Shown: positions 16,947-25,682, counted from the stretch's first letter. The stretch is DNA of 64,000 bases from Bradyrhizobium oligotrophicum S58 (GCF_000344805.1 NC_020453.1:2542001-2606000); one strand, 5' to 3'. A program made the numbers and translations. Notes: generated from the sequence alone by a model not told the origin.

Positions 16947-17900
16947 ATGTCCGATACGATCCGCTCGCTTAGTACCTCGGGGTTCTCACCGAAGAGCCAG
17001 ATTCAGCGTTGGTCAGATGCACTGACCGATCTCTGCGGCCGTTTCGATGTCGACCCGTTGGAAGGCGCGTCGTTCGAGGGACGCATCAATTTCACCACTG
17101 TCTCGCGCCTGAAGCTGTGCCAGATCGAAGCCAGCCAGCACCGCATCGCGCATACCTATGCGCGCGCGCAAAAGACCGCGCACCCCTACATCAAGATCCT
17201 GTTTCAGACCTATGGAATCTCTTATTTCGAGCAGGATGGCCGCCAGATCGAGATCGGCCCCGGTGATTGCCTGGCCTATGACGTCTCGTCGCCGCACACG
17301 ATCGTCAGCCCCGCGGTGACGCGCCATGATGTCGTGATCGTGCCGAAGGAACTGCTGCAGGAGCGTGGCTTCCGGTCGGAGAAGATGCCGGCCTACAAGC
17401 TGTCTGCGCGGAGCGGCACCGGCAAGATTGCGCATGACGTCACGCACGCCGCCTTCGACGAGGCGACCCGGCTGTCGGCCAACTCGGCGGCCAGCGTCGC
17501 CGAATCGCTGATCGATCTGTTGCTGTTGCCGCTGCGGGAAGCGGATCGGATGCTCGACCGTGCGGGACCCGAAGCGGTGTACATTCGGGCGCAGGCGTTC
17601 ATTCGTGAGCATCTGCGCGACCCTGATCTTTGCATCGATCAGATATCGGCCTCCCTGGGCTGTACCAAGCGCTACCTTCACATGGTGTTCAGCGATCGGG
17701 GAATGACGGTCAGCGACTACATCTGGCGCGCCCGGCTGCAGCATTGCCGCCAGGAGTTGGAGACGCAGAGCGGCAAGACTATCACAGATGTCGCGTTCTC
17801 GTGGGGCTTTTCGAGCTCCTCGCACTTCAGCCGGGTGTTCCGCAAATATTTTGGCGTCGTGCCGTCGTCGGTTCACAAGACGGCGGCGGGCGCGCGCTAG
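16947..17900 (+). CDS. AraC-family transcriptional regulator beside xoxF
   Basis: The ATG at 16947 is preferred over the one six bases earlier because GGTGG lies at proper distance; this gives 317 residues. Residues 20-190 form an AraC-binding-like sensor domain (IEASQHRIAHTYARAQ, a cupin-like strand set around GISYFEQDGRQIEIGPGDCLAYD). The C-terminal 100 residues carry two helix-turn-helix units: IDQISASLGCTKRYLHMVF and ITDVAFSWGFSSSSHFSRVF. Its divergent position makes it the likely regulator of the xoxF operon. Its stop overlaps that of the convergent xoxJ-like gene (CTAG). Confidence 0.88.
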   Translation: MSDTIRSLSTSGFSPKSQIQRWSDALTDLCGRFDVDPLEGASFEGRINFTTVSRLKLCQIEASQHRIAHTYARAQKTAHPYIKILFQTYGISYFEQDGRQIEIGPGDCLAYDVSSPHTIVSPAVTRHDVVIVPKELLQERGFRSEKMPAYKLSARSGTGKIAHDVTHAAFDEATRLSANSAASVAESLIDLLLLPLREADRMLDRAGPEAVYIRAQAFIREHLRDPDLCIDQISASLGCTKRYLHMVFSDRGMTVSDYIWRARLQHCRQELETQSGKTITDVAFSWGFSSSSHFSRVFRKYFGVVPSSVHKTAAGAR

Positions 17901-18835
17901 CGCGCTCCGCTCCGGATGATCCTCTGGAATGCATCGCCGAGAATGATCGGCTCACGCGGCGGAAGATAGGTCAGGCCCGCCGCACGTCCCAGATTGGCCA
18001 GAGCTCCCGAGGCATCCAGCTCCGACAGGACCTTGTCGACCGACCCCAGCAATTCCGCAGAACTCGATAGTCCGACATAGCCGCGGTTCACGCCGATCGG
18101 GTAGCTGTAGCCGGAGGCGGCGAGCTTGGTCTCGGGATGGGCGGCCCGATAGGCATCGAAGCGTCGGCTATCGAGCAGGGTGGCGTCGAATTTGCCCTGT
18201 TCGAGCGCGCCCAGCAGATCATCCCGCGTGGGGATCAGATGGGTGATGTCGTCGATCAGGCGTCCCTTGTCGAAGGTCATCAGGATCGCGTCCGCCAGCG
18301 TCCCGCTTTCGATCGCGAGCCGCAGTCCGGCGAGATCTCCGATATCGCTGATCCGGCGCTGTGCCGCGGCAGGGCCGAGAACGACCGTCAAGGTCGAGAA
18401 CATATAGGGCTTGCCCGGCATCAGCGCGCCGAGCGGAATGCGGCGGCGGCGGTCGTCGCGGGTCGCGCCCTCGAAGTCCGGCAGTTTCGCCGTCTTGACG
18501 CCCGGCGCGACCAGTCCGTCCTGTGTGAAGGCATAGCTGCCGAGCAGCGAACAGCGCCCGTCCGAAAGCAGCGCATTTGCTTCCAGCGCGGGGCTGGAAT
18601 CTTCGTCCAGCTTGCTTTCGTACCATTGAATTTCAAGCGTCTTGCCGAGGCGCTCGGCGATCGCCTGGCCCAGCAGGACATCGAAGCCCGCGCCCGGCTT
18701 GCCGCGATGATGGACCGAAAGTGGCGGAAGATTTTCGTCCAGACAGATGCGAAGCACATCGTCGGCGGCCCGAGCCGCCGTCGACGCTGCCAAAATGAGG
18801 AAGGCAGCCGCCCACCAAGTGAGTCGGCGCATCAT
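17897..18835 (-). CDS. xoxJ: XoxJ/MxaJ-like periplasmic protein of quinoprotein dehydrogenase systems
   Basis: This 312-residue protein has a signal peptide (ends ARA, about residue 23) and a solute-binding type 3 fold (LRICLDENLPPLSVHHRGKPGAGFDVLLGQAIAERLG). Proteins of this kind (MxaJ/XoxJ) bind PQQ dehydrogenases and help their assembly or activation rather than transport. It is the last gene of a minus-strand operon behind the second PQQ dehydrogenase and a cytochrome c, with an ATGA overlap to the cytochrome gene. It may serve both dehydrogenases in this locus. Confidence 0.8.
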   Translation of the reverse strand: MMRRLTWWAAAFLILAASTAARAADDVLRICLDENLPPLSVHHRGKPGAGFDVLLGQAIAERLGKTLEIQWYESKLDEDSSPALEANALLSDGRCSLLGSYAFTQDGLVAPGVKTAKLPDFEGATRDDRRRRIPLGALMPGKPYMFSTLTVVLGPAAAQRRISDIGDLAGLRLAIESGTLADAILMTFDKGRLIDDITHLIPTRDDLLGALEQGKFDATLLDSRRFDAYRAAHPETKLAASGYSYPIGVNRGYVGLSSSAELLGSVDKVLSELDASGALANLGRAAGLTYLPPREPIILGDAFQRIIRSGAR

Positions 18836-19188
18836 TGCGTTCTCCGGCTGGAGACATAGGCCCAGAGCGCGGTGATCTCGTCGTCACTGAGGATGTCGCC
18901 CCATGGCGGCATGCGGCCGTTCTTGCCTTGCTTCACCGTCGTGACGAAACGAGGCTGGTCATCGGGAAACCGGCGCAGGTCAGGTGTGATCGTGCCGGAA
19001 TTCACCATGTTCGGGCCGTGGCAGTGCGAGCATTTTTGCGCAAATGTCGTCTTGCCGAGGTCGACCGGGTTGTGTGCAGCGCTCTCGTCTTGTTGTTGGG
19101 CCAGGGCTTGTTGCGTGAAGACGGCCGCCGAGAACAGGGCCGAGATCGCCACGACGGCGGCGAAGGTCGCCGCCGTTCTCATGAACAT
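18832..19188 (-). CDS. Small c-type cytochrome of the second PQQ dehydrogenase operon
   Basis: A start at 19188 (or at 19182) gives about 118 residues: a signal sequence to about residue 30 (ALA), then a single haem site CSHCH (C53-H57) and the Met-ligand region NGRMPPWGDIL. It is the probable electron acceptor of the upstream dehydrogenase, 25 bp away, and overlaps the xoxJ-like gene by 4 bp. The frame continues upstream into the dehydrogenase gene, but that part has no signal features. Confidence 0.88.
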   Translation of the reverse strand: MFMRTAATFAAVVAISALFSAAVFTQQALAQQQDESAAHNPVDLGKTTFAQKCSHCHGPNMVNSGTITPDLRRFPDDQPRFVTTVKQGKNGRMPPWGDILSDDEITALWAYVSSRRTQ

Positions 19189-19213
19189 GTTCTGTCTCAC
19201 GGGCAATCCGCGC

Positions 19214-20878
19214 TCAGTTCTTGACCGCGAAGACCCACAGCGAGCCGCCTGCCGGAACGTTGGCGAGGCGTTCGTCACCGGAGAACAGCGAGTACACGCC
19301 GCCATAGCCGGAGGTGACAGCGACGTATTGCACGCCGTCCTGCTGCCAGGTGACGGGCTGGCCTTCGATGCCGGAGCCGGTCTGGAACTGCCACAGCTTC
19401 TTGCCGCTGTCGGCGTCGAACGCTTCGAACTCGCCGGTGAGCTTGCCCGAGAACACCACGCCGCCGGCGGTCGACAGCACGCCGGAGAAGCGCGGGATGT
19501 CGCTCGGCTGCTCCCACTTGGTCTTGCCGCTCATCGGATCGATGGCCTTCAGCTGACCGCGCGGACCTTCCGGCCAATCCCAGAGGTCCGTCAGGTCCAT
19601 GCCGAGGTACCACTCGCCGGCCTTGTAGGTCGCAGGCTCGGTCTTGTAGTGACCGCCGAACACCAGCGTATTGGCGTAAGCCAATCCGGTCTGCGGATTG
19701 AACGACATCGGCTCCCAGTTCTTGCCGCCGAGGATCGAGGGATAGACCACGACCTTCTTGCCCTCGCGCGCATCACGCGTGACGTCGGTCTCGACCGGCT
19801 TGCCGGTCTTCATGTCGATGCTCGAGGCCCAGTTGACCTTCACATAGGGATTGGCTGCGAGCAGTTTGCCGTTGGTGCGATCGAGCACGTAGAAGAAGCC
19901 GTTGCGGTTGGCATTCATCAGCACCTTGGTCGGCTTGCCTTCGACGTTCATGTCGGCAAGCACCATCTCGGCAACGGCGTCATAGTCGAACGGGTTGTTC
20001 GGCGAGAACTGGAAGTGCCATTTGGTCTTGCCGGTTTTCGGATCCAAGGCGAGCACCGAGCAGGTGTAGAGGTTGTCGCCAGGGCGCACCGCCGCGTTGA
20101 ACGGGCCGGGATTGCCGACGCCCCAGAACACGGTGTTCTGCTCGGGATCGTAGGAGCCTGTGATCCAGGTCGAGCCACCGCCGAGTTTCCAGGTATCGCC
20201 CTTCCAGGTGTCGCCGCCGGGTTCGTCCGGACTAGGCACCGTGTGGGTGCGCCACAAATGCTTGCCGGTCGCCGGATCCCAGCCGTCGATGAAGCCGCGG
20301 GTGCCGAACTCCGCACCGGAGATGCCGGTCAACACGACGCCATCGGCGACGAGCGGTGCGACCGTCATCGAGTAGCCTTCCTTGATGTCGGCGGCCTTCT
20401 GACGCCAGAGCTCCTTGCCGGTCTTGGCGTCGAGCGCAATCACATTGGCATCGAGCGTCGTGCGGAAGAGTTTGCCATCGAACAGGGCCGCGCCGCGGTT
20501 GATGATACCGCAGCAGACCACGCGCGGCGTCTCGGCGGGATAGTCGATCTTGCTCTTCCAGATCTGCTTGCCGGTCTTGGCGTCGACCGCCATCGTTGCA
20601 TTATGGGTCGTGACGTAGAGGACGCCCTGGTAGACCAGCGGCTGAGACTCCTCACTGCGATCGTCGGAGAAGCTGTAGTTCCAGACCGGGACCAAGCTCT
20701 TGGCGTTGTCCTTGTTGATCTGCGTGAGCGGGCTGAACCGCTGCAGATTATAGCCCATGCCGTAATTGAGGACGTTCCCCGTATCAGTTGCACCCTTGAC
20801 CAACTGATCGGCACTCTGCGCGCTTGCACCATGTGATGCAAAAATAGCGAGGCCTGCGGCCAGCGCGATCCGCTTCAT
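19214..20878 (-). CDS. PQQ-dependent alcohol dehydrogenase with lanthanide motif (ExaF/PedH-like)
   Basis: The 554-residue precursor has a 20-residue signal peptide (ends ASA). The active site is FDYDAVAE with D298 as base and D300 as the additional aspartate of lanthanide enzymes. The vicinal C122-C123, E190 and N256 complete the PQQ/metal site. It is shorter than XoxF and has no C-terminal cytochrome domain. Related enzymes oxidise ethanol and other short alcohols or aldehydes. The substrate here cannot be set from sequence. It heads an operon with the small cytochrome c and the XoxJ-like protein. Confidence 0.92.
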   Translation of the reverse strand: MKRIALAAGLAIFASHGASAQSADQLVKGATDTGNVLNYGMGYNLQRFSPLTQINKDNAKSLVPVWNYSFSDDRSEESQPLVYQGVLYVTTHNATMAVDAKTGKQIWKSKIDYPAETPRVVCCGIINRGAALFDGKLFRTTLDANVIALDAKTGKELWRQKAADIKEGYSMTVAPLVADGVVLTGISGAEFGTRGFIDGWDPATGKHLWRTHTVPSPDEPGGDTWKGDTWKLGGGSTWITGSYDPEQNTVFWGVGNPGPFNAAVRPGDNLYTCSVLALDPKTGKTKWHFQFSPNNPFDYDAVAEMVLADMNVEGKPTKVLMNANRNGFFYVLDRTNGKLLAANPYVKVNWASSIDMKTGKPVETDVTRDAREGKKVVVYPSILGGKNWEPMSFNPQTGLAYANTLVFGGHYKTEPATYKAGEWYLGMDLTDLWDWPEGPRGQLKAIDPMSGKTKWEQPSDIPRFSGVLSTAGGVVFSGKLTGEFEAFDADSGKKLWQFQTGSGIEGQPVTWQQDGVQYVAVTSGYGGVYSLFSGDERLANVPAGGSLWVFAVKN

Positions 20879-21140
20879 TCATTTCCTCCAGGATTTTTAT
20901 GCGCGCCTATCCTGACGCTGCGGGAACAACACTCCCCTCGAAATCGGGAACCGTCAATATGAAATGGTGGCAGGCGCCATCGCCCGATCGGGAAGCCGTC
21001 AAGGCCCGTCACCGAAGAGCACGCCAAATCCTTGCGATCACTTGGTGATCAGCAGCGGCATGATGGCACCTGTTTCATGCTGCTTTGCGGCATGAACATT
21101 GCTTCACTGCAACATGCCGGGACAACAGAGGAGTAGGCGG
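20879..21140. promoter_or_regulatory. Divergent region between PQQ dehydrogenase and small secreted protein gene
   Basis: An inverted repeat TTCATGC (21074-21080) / GCATGAA (21090-21096) with a 9-base spacer lies about 45 bp before the plus-strand gene and is a possible operator. No sigma-54 or FixK motif is visible. Confidence 0.3.
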
Positions 21141-21533
21141 ATGAGACGAACCATCCTTTGGCTCGGCATGCTGTGTTGCCTTTGGGTGAGTGCGAGTGCG
21201 CGTGATCTCGGTCAATGGGGAGCAGTAGATCCTGCATTGCGCCAATGGTACGAGGCCCTGATGCAGCCCGACGTGCCGACGGCATCGTGCTGCGGAGAGG
21301 CTGACGCGTACTTCGCCGACGAGATCCATGTCCGCGATGGCAAGACCTATGCGATCATCACCGACGATCGTCCCGACGAGCCGCGCGGTCGTCCCCATGT
21401 CGATATCGGTACGGAAATCGAGGTCCCGGATCACAAGCTGAAATGGGACAAGGGAAATCCGACGGGGCACGGCATCATCTTCCTGAGCCGCAATCGATAT
21501 GTGTTCTGCTACGTACAGCCGGGCGGCGCGTGA
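21141..21533 (+). CDS. Small secreted protein with CC-x-(D/E)-AD motif
   Basis: The ATG at 21141 follows AGAGGAGTA and gives 130 residues: a signal peptide (ends ARD near 20-22), then a short soluble domain. That domain starts with a helix, the motif SCCGEADAY, an acidic beta region, and ends with RNRYVFCYVQPGG. The protein at 38410 has the same plan (PCCSDADGF ... SIRCFMPG), so they are paralogues. The conserved cysteines suggest a disulfide-stabilised or metal-binding periplasmic protein. Function unknown; position between the second PQQ dehydrogenase and pqqA hints at a role in alcohol oxidation. Confidence 0.75.
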   Translation: MRRTILWLGMLCCLWVSASARDLGQWGAVDPALRQWYEALMQPDVPTASCCGEADAYFADEIHVRDGKTYAIITDDRPDEPRGRPHVDIGTEIEVPDHKLKWDKGNPTGHGIIFLSRNRYVFCYVQPGGA

Positions 21534-21788
21534 GCGGCCTTTACCGCCACTCTGCCACAGGCGGAAAACGCGGCGCCTCTGCGGTCGAGGACCCCATGGG
21601 GAGCGGTGCGATCATTGAGGCGAAACGTTGTCGATTCGAGCCGTTGCATCCGATTGTTCAACTAAGCGACCACTGCCAAAATGCACCTGGCATCTGTCGA
21701 GCCTTGCGTTCCCCGGGACACGATCCTAGCTTCGGCGTTGGCGTGAGCAATGCGCCAGTCAATGATAGTCTGAACTTGGGAGTTTGAA

Positions 21789-21869
21789 ATGGCCTGGAAG
21801 ACCCCGAAAATCGTCGAAGTGCCGGTGGGCATGGAAATCAACATGTATGCCTGCGCAGCGCGCAAGTAA
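21789..21869 (+). CDS. pqqA: PQQ precursor peptide PqqA
   Basis: A 26-codon frame starts with ATG 6 bp after GGGAG (21778-21782) and reads MAWKTPKIVEVPVGMEINMY and onward to CAARK. E16 and Y20 stand in the E-x-x-x-Y spacing whose side chains are joined by PqqE to make pyrroloquinoline quinone, and the GMEINMY core is the family signature. PQQ is the cofactor of the two dehydrogenases upstream. No pqqB, C, D or E is adjacent or elsewhere in the window, so this is an orphan or extra pqqA. A 13-bp hairpin follows the stop by 8 bp. Confidence 0.9.
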   Translation: MAWKTPKIVEVPVGMEINMYACAARK

Positions 21870-21877
21870 CGACTAGC

Positions 21878-21930
21878 GATCTGCCAAGCCTCTTGACAGC
21901 GAACTTCGCCATCGAGCGGCTTGGCAGATC
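21878..21930 (+). terminator. 13-bp hairpin immediately after pqqA
   Basis: Arms GATCTGCCAAGCC (21878-21890) and GGCTTGGCAGATC (21918-21930) pair perfectly and enclose a 27-base loop. There is no T-run, so it is more likely a 3-prime stabiliser, processing site or attenuator for the pqqA message than a simple terminator. Confidence 0.5.
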
Positions 21931-22025
21931 CGTTATTGGGGATGATCCGCGAGATTGTCCCGGCGATCGGCTCATCGGCCGATCCGAACTGGTGCCTGGA
22001 CCTCTCGACCGATCCGCTCGAACGA

Positions 22026-22334
22026 TCAGACGTCCTGCGTGTCGAAAATATACAGGTCGACACCGCCATCGGCGAAGTTGGGCAGATCTCCGGCCGCTGC
22101 CTTGCCCTCCGCCGAGCCCATCCCTGCCTGCAGCGCAGGCATCGAATCGAAGACCAAGGTGGCAACGAGGTGGATATTGGTGGGGCCCGCCGGGCCATTC
22201 ACCGGTCCCCGGCTGATGTCGTAGCTCTTCAAGCCCGGAATCTTCTTGGCCAGCGGCACGTGGATGGTCATGTAGTGCTTGTCGAACGCCTCGGCGCTCT
22301 TGGGGGTCTTGTAGAGTACGAGAACCTTGGGCAT
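22026..22334 (-). CDS. EthD-family protein
   Basis: The ATG at 22334 follows CGGAGGAAGCAG and gives 102 residues. The ferredoxin-like alpha-beta fold of EthD is visible: KVLVLYKTPKSAEAFDKHYMTIHVPLAKKIPGL, then YDISRGPVNGPAG and a VATLVFDSMPALQAGMGS helix. EthD proteins are small dimeric enzymes or accessory proteins of degradation pathways, first known from ethyl tert-butyl ether breakdown. It is convergent with pqqA and has no operon partner. Role here unknown. Confidence 0.85.
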   Translation of the reverse strand: MPKVLVLYKTPKSAEAFDKHYMTIHVPLAKKIPGLKSYDISRGPVNGPAGPTNIHLVATLVFDSMPALQAGMGSAEGKAAAGDLPNFADGGVDLYIFDTQDV

Positions 22335-22552
22335 CTGCTTCCTCCGCATTCGCTTTTCTGAGGTCGATCGACCGACGCCATTGCAGCCGATCTGCCGGTT
22401 CGGATCAAGCGTCAGGACCCGGTTCGCTTATGGATGGTCGCTCCCGCCTCAGTTCCGCTCACATAATGTGTGGCGCGCCGAGAAACCGATGCGGCCCGAT
22501 CTCGTATTTTCAGGTAGTCTGCAACGTCAGGCTTATCGAAGGATCCCGAGCC

Positions 22553-22765
22553 ATGAGCCCCATCGACCTCGTCATCACGGTCTGCGCGGTGCTGTCGCCT
22601 ACCACCTGTGAAGAGCAGCATCTGGTTTTCGCCAATGGTGGCGCGTCGCTGCAGCAATGCGCGATGAAGGCGCCGCCCTACATTGCCCAGTGGATCGGCG
22701 AGCACCCGAAATGGACCGCGGTGCGGTGGCGCTGCGAATATCCGCACAGCAACGACAAGGCCTGA
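22553..22765 (+). CDS. Small conserved-type hypothetical protein (70 aa)
   Basis: A 70-residue frame from ATG 22553, preceded by GAAGGATCC, has a short hydrophobic start (PIDLVITVCAVLSP), a cysteine in TTCEEQHLVF and later CAMKAPPYIAQWIGEHPKWTAVRWRCEYP. The regular spacing of three cysteines and the W/Y-rich end suggest a small folded periplasmic or membrane-anchored protein. No family is recognised. It stands alone between divergent and convergent neighbours. Confidence 0.6.
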   Translation: MSPIDLVITVCAVLSPTTCEEQHLVFANGGASLQQCAMKAPPYIAQWIGEHPKWTAVRWRCEYPHSNDKA

Positions 22766-22795
22766 GGCCGGTTTGGCCGCGGCTGTGTTGGCTGC

Positions 22796-23143
22796 CTACT
22801 TGGTGCACTCCTTGAGGTCCTTGTCGGCCACCGAGACCACGGCGTCGGCCTTGATGTCGAGGCCGCGCACGAAACATTGCCGGTCGCCGGCATAGCTCAC
22901 CTTGGCATCATAGCGGCCCGGCTCGACGCCGGTGAGCTTCAGCCGCTCGTCGTGATCGAGCTCCTTGTCCTTGTCGCTCAGCGTCTGATTCGGACCCCAG
23001 TTGTTCTGGCCGGCGGGCGACAGCTGAAAGCCGGTCATCGTCGCGGTGGTCAGATTCCAGAGCCGGATGCCCTTGCTTTGCGCGACGGCGGCGAGCGGCA
23101 GGCCGAACAGAATGATGGCCGTCACTGCGAGTGCGCGTCTCAT
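22796..23143 (-). CDS. Secreted hypothetical protein (115 aa)
   Basis: A signal peptide (residues 1-21, ends VAQ) is followed by a beta-rich domain starting GIRLWNLTTATMTGFQLSPAG. The protein ends with a single late cysteine pair (CFVRG and KECTK), likely a disulfide. Proteins of this length with a W-N-L-T start are common unassigned secreted proteins in Bradyrhizobium, as far as I know. It lies 35 bp past the ABC ATPase gene on the same strand and may be the last gene of that operon. Confidence 0.65.
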   Translation of the reverse strand: MRRALAVTAIILFGLPLAAVAQSKGIRLWNLTTATMTGFQLSPAGQNNWGPNQTLSDKDKELDHDERLKLTGVEPGRYDAKVSYAGDRQCFVRGLDIKADAVVSVADKDLKECTK

Positions 23144-23178
23144 GGCGTTTCCCTGGGGTCCGATGTCCTTTGCCCTGA

Positions 23179-23889
23179 CTATGACATGGAAAAATCCCGG
23201 CGCGCCAGATCGGCCTTGATCGCCGCAACCGCGTCGTTGCTGCGCTGCGCGCGCGGCACCTCGATCGGGACGGCATGCAGCAGACGGGCAGGGCGCGCGG
23301 ACAGCAGGAAGATGCGGTCGCCGAGCCGCACCGCATCGTCCATGCTGTGCGTGACCAGAAGCGTGATCATCGGCCTGGAGGCCACGAGCATCGCAATCTC
23401 GTCGCGCAGCCGCGCCGCGAGCGCATCGTCCAGGGAGGCCAGCGGTTCGTCGAGGATGAGGAAATCCGGCTCGACCGCAAAGGCCCGCGCCAGCGCCACG
23501 CGACGGGCGAGGCCGAGCGACAGCTCGCCGGGAAAGTGAGTGCGATGCGCGTCGAGCTCGAGCACGCCGAAGATCGCGGCCAGCCGGTCATCCGTGACAT
23601 CAGGCGCGGCCAGCCGGACATTGTCCTCGACGGACCGCCACGGCAGCAGCCGCGGCTCCTGGAACACCATCGCCAGCCGGGCGCCGTCGGGGCGCGCGAC
23701 GTGGCCCTGATAGTCGCTGTCGAGACCGGCCAAGATCCGCAGCATCGTGCTCTTGCCGCAGCCGGAGGGGCCGACGACGACGCCGACCTCGCCCCGCTGC
23801 AGCGCAAACGCGATGCCGCCGATCACCTCCTGGCGCTTGCCATTGGCGCTGGTGAAGCTCTTGGACCTGATATCGACCTCAAGCCGCAC
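23179..23889 (-). CDS. ABC transporter ATP-binding protein (nitrate/sulfonate/taurine type)
   Basis: This 236-residue ATPase has Walker A GPSGCGKST, Q-loop FQEPRLLPW, signature LSLGLARR and Walker B DFLILDEPLASLDD, followed by a switch His in VTHSMDDAV. It belongs to the SsuB/TauB group. It overlaps the permease gene by 11 bp and forms an importer with the permease and binding protein just upstream. Position inside the PQQ island suggests uptake of a compound tied to alcohol oxidation, such as a metal chelate or cofactor, but the ligand is unknown. Confidence 0.92.
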   Translation of the reverse strand: MRLEVDIRSKSFTSANGKRQEVIGGIAFALQRGEVGVVVGPSGCGKSTMLRILAGLDSDYQGHVARPDGARLAMVFQEPRLLPWRSVEDNVRLAAPDVTDDRLAAIFGVLELDAHRTHFPGELSLGLARRVALARAFAVEPDFLILDEPLASLDDALAARLRDEIAMLVASRPMITLLVTHSMDDAVRLGDRIFLLSARPARLLHAVPIEVPRAQRSNDAVAAIKADLARRDFSMS

Positions 23890-24616
23890 GGAGCCGCCAC
23901 CTCGATGCGCGCAGCTCGAACGGCTGGACGATGACGGCTTCGATCACCAGCACCACCGCGGCGAAGCTGAGCGAGTAGGCGAGCAGCAGCGGGATGTCGA
24001 ACAATTGGAAGGCCACGCCGATCTCGAAGCCGATGCCGTTGGGCCGTCCGAGCAGCTCGGCGACCAGTACGATCTTCCAGACCAGCGACAGGCCGGAGCG
24101 GGCCGCAGCGGCGATATAAGGCGCCAGTTGCGGCAGCAGGACGTGGCGCAGGATACGGCTGCGTGGGAAGGCGAACACCTTCGCCATCTCATCCAGCGAT
24201 GGATCAAGCGCGCGGGCACCCTCGCGCAAGGTGACGACGGCCGTCGGCAGCTTGTTGATCGCGATCGCGGCGATGGCCGCGACCTCGGTCAGCCCGGCCC
24301 AGATGTAGGCGAGCACGATCACCACCAGCGCCGGCAGATTGAGCAGCAGGATCAGCCAGGGATCGCCGAGGCGATTGGCGAGCCGGCTGCGCCCCATCAG
24401 ATATCCGAGCGCCGAGCCGAGCGCCATGGACAAGGTGAAGGCGAGGACGACGCGGGCGAGCGTCGCGCCGAGATGCAGAAACAGCGCGCCGGACTTCGCT
24501 TCCGCGACCGCGGCTGCCAGGACCACGGAGGGCGGCGGCAGCTTGGCGCTGCCGGCGACGGTCGCGGCCACCCACCAGGTGGCCAGCAGAAGCGCAAAGG
24601 ACAACAGCCGCAGCAC
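23879..24616 (-). CDS. ABC transporter permease (SsuC/TauC type)
   Basis: The 245-residue membrane protein has an N-terminal anchor, several further membrane helices and the EAA loop ALDPSLDEMAKVFAFPRSRILRHVLLPQLAPYI that docks to the ATPase. It overlaps the upstream binding-protein gene by one base and the downstream ATPase gene by 11, so all three are one operon. The family imports sulfonates, nitrate or related small anions, although members with other ligands are frequent. Confidence 0.92.
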   Translation of the reverse strand: MLRLLSFALLLATWWVAATVAGSAKLPPPSVVLAAAVAEAKSGALFLHLGATLARVVLAFTLSMALGSALGYLMGRSRLANRLGDPWLILLLNLPALVVIVLAYIWAGLTEVAAIAAIAINKLPTAVVTLREGARALDPSLDEMAKVFAFPRSRILRHVLLPQLAPYIAAAARSGLSLVWKIVLVAELLGRPNGIGFEIGVAFQLFDIPLLLAYSLSFAAVVLVIEAVIVQPFELRASRWRLRAA

Positions 24617-25596
24617 TAATCCCTCGCATCCGCCCTGTAGTAGGTGCCGGGACTGAGCTCAGTGGCGGGGCCGACCAGATCGCGGCCGCCGATCGAAGCG
24701 AGCACGCCGTAGAGAATGCGGGCGTCGGCCTCTTCCTCGGCCACCGGCCGGCGCGGAATGCCTTCGCGATAACGGTCGCGATAGGCGCGCAAGGTGGCTT
24801 CATCGGGCGCGCCGGTCAGCAGCGATATCGTCTGCCACTCGGCATCCGACGTTGCCAGGATCTCCTTGGCCTTGGCCGTGACGGACAGGAAACGTGCAAC
24901 GAGATCGCGATGCTTGGCGGCCCAGTCCTCGTCGAAGACATAACCGATCATCGCAGTGCGGCCCTTGGCGCCGAACGGCGCCAGGAGATCCTCGACACCG
25001 GCGAGACGGCGAAAGCCCTTCGCCTCCAGCGCCGCACAGAAATTCCAGTAGTTCAAGCCGGCATCCATCTCGCCATCGGCCAGCTTGGCCGCCAGCAGCG
25101 GCGGCGCGCCATAGGTGATGGTCGCCTGCGACTTCAGGTCGACGCCGTCGCGCTTGAGCGTGGCCTGCAGCAGGAGCCAGCTCTTGTCGAGCGGGCCGCC
25201 GGCCACGGCGAGCTTGCGTCCCTTGAGATCGGCAAGGGTCTTGAGGGGGGAACTGGCAGGGACCATCACGGCGCCGAGCGCGCTGGAATAGGGATAGAAT
25301 GTCAGCTTGGCGCCGAGCGTGCGCTCGCGCGAGACCCAGAGCCAGTCCGACACCATGATGTCGGCATTGCCGGCACGCAGCGCGATCTTGCCGGCCTCGG
25401 GGCTTGCGAGCTCGACTGCGTCGATCGCGATATCCGCCTGTTTGTCGAGCTGATGGGCGCGGATGACGGCCAATTCCCATGCGAAGGTGCCCGTCTTCTG
25501 CACCGCAACCTTGACGGTCTCGGCGGCGCAGCATGCGGAAACCGGCAGTACGGCGCAGGCGAGTATCGCGATCAACAAACGACCGATCTGCGTCAT
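24616..25596 (-). CDS. ABC transporter substrate-binding protein (NMT1/SsuA-like)
   Basis: The 326-residue protein has a signal peptide with cysteines near the cleavage point (ACAVLPVSACCAAE), possibly a lipoprotein. The SsuA-like fold follows: VAVQKTGTFAWELAVIRAHQLDKQADIAI, then LKGRKLAVAGGPLDKSWLLLQ and later DAGLNYWNFCAALEAKGF. It is the first gene of the importer operon. Such operons are frequently found in quinoprotein loci, where the ligand has not been identified. It is divergent from the small secreted gene at 25683. Confidence 0.9.
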   Translation of the reverse strand: MTQIGRLLIAILACAVLPVSACCAAETVKVAVQKTGTFAWELAVIRAHQLDKQADIAIDAVELASPEAGKIALRAGNADIMVSDWLWVSRERTLGAKLTFYPYSSALGAVMVPASSPLKTLADLKGRKLAVAGGPLDKSWLLLQATLKRDGVDLKSQATITYGAPPLLAAKLADGEMDAGLNYWNFCAALEAKGFRRLAGVEDLLAPFGAKGRTAMIGYVFDEDWAAKHRDLVARFLSVTAKAKEILATSDAEWQTISLLTGAPDEATLRAYRDRYREGIPRRPVAEEEADARILYGVLASIGGRDLVGPATELSPGTYYRADARD

Positions 25597-25682
25597 GGGC
25601 GCGTCTGCATTTCCTCGAGATGTGTTCTTTTCAGCCTCATTCCCTTAGCATAGCTTCGGCTGCGATGCCGCGGAGGACTGTC

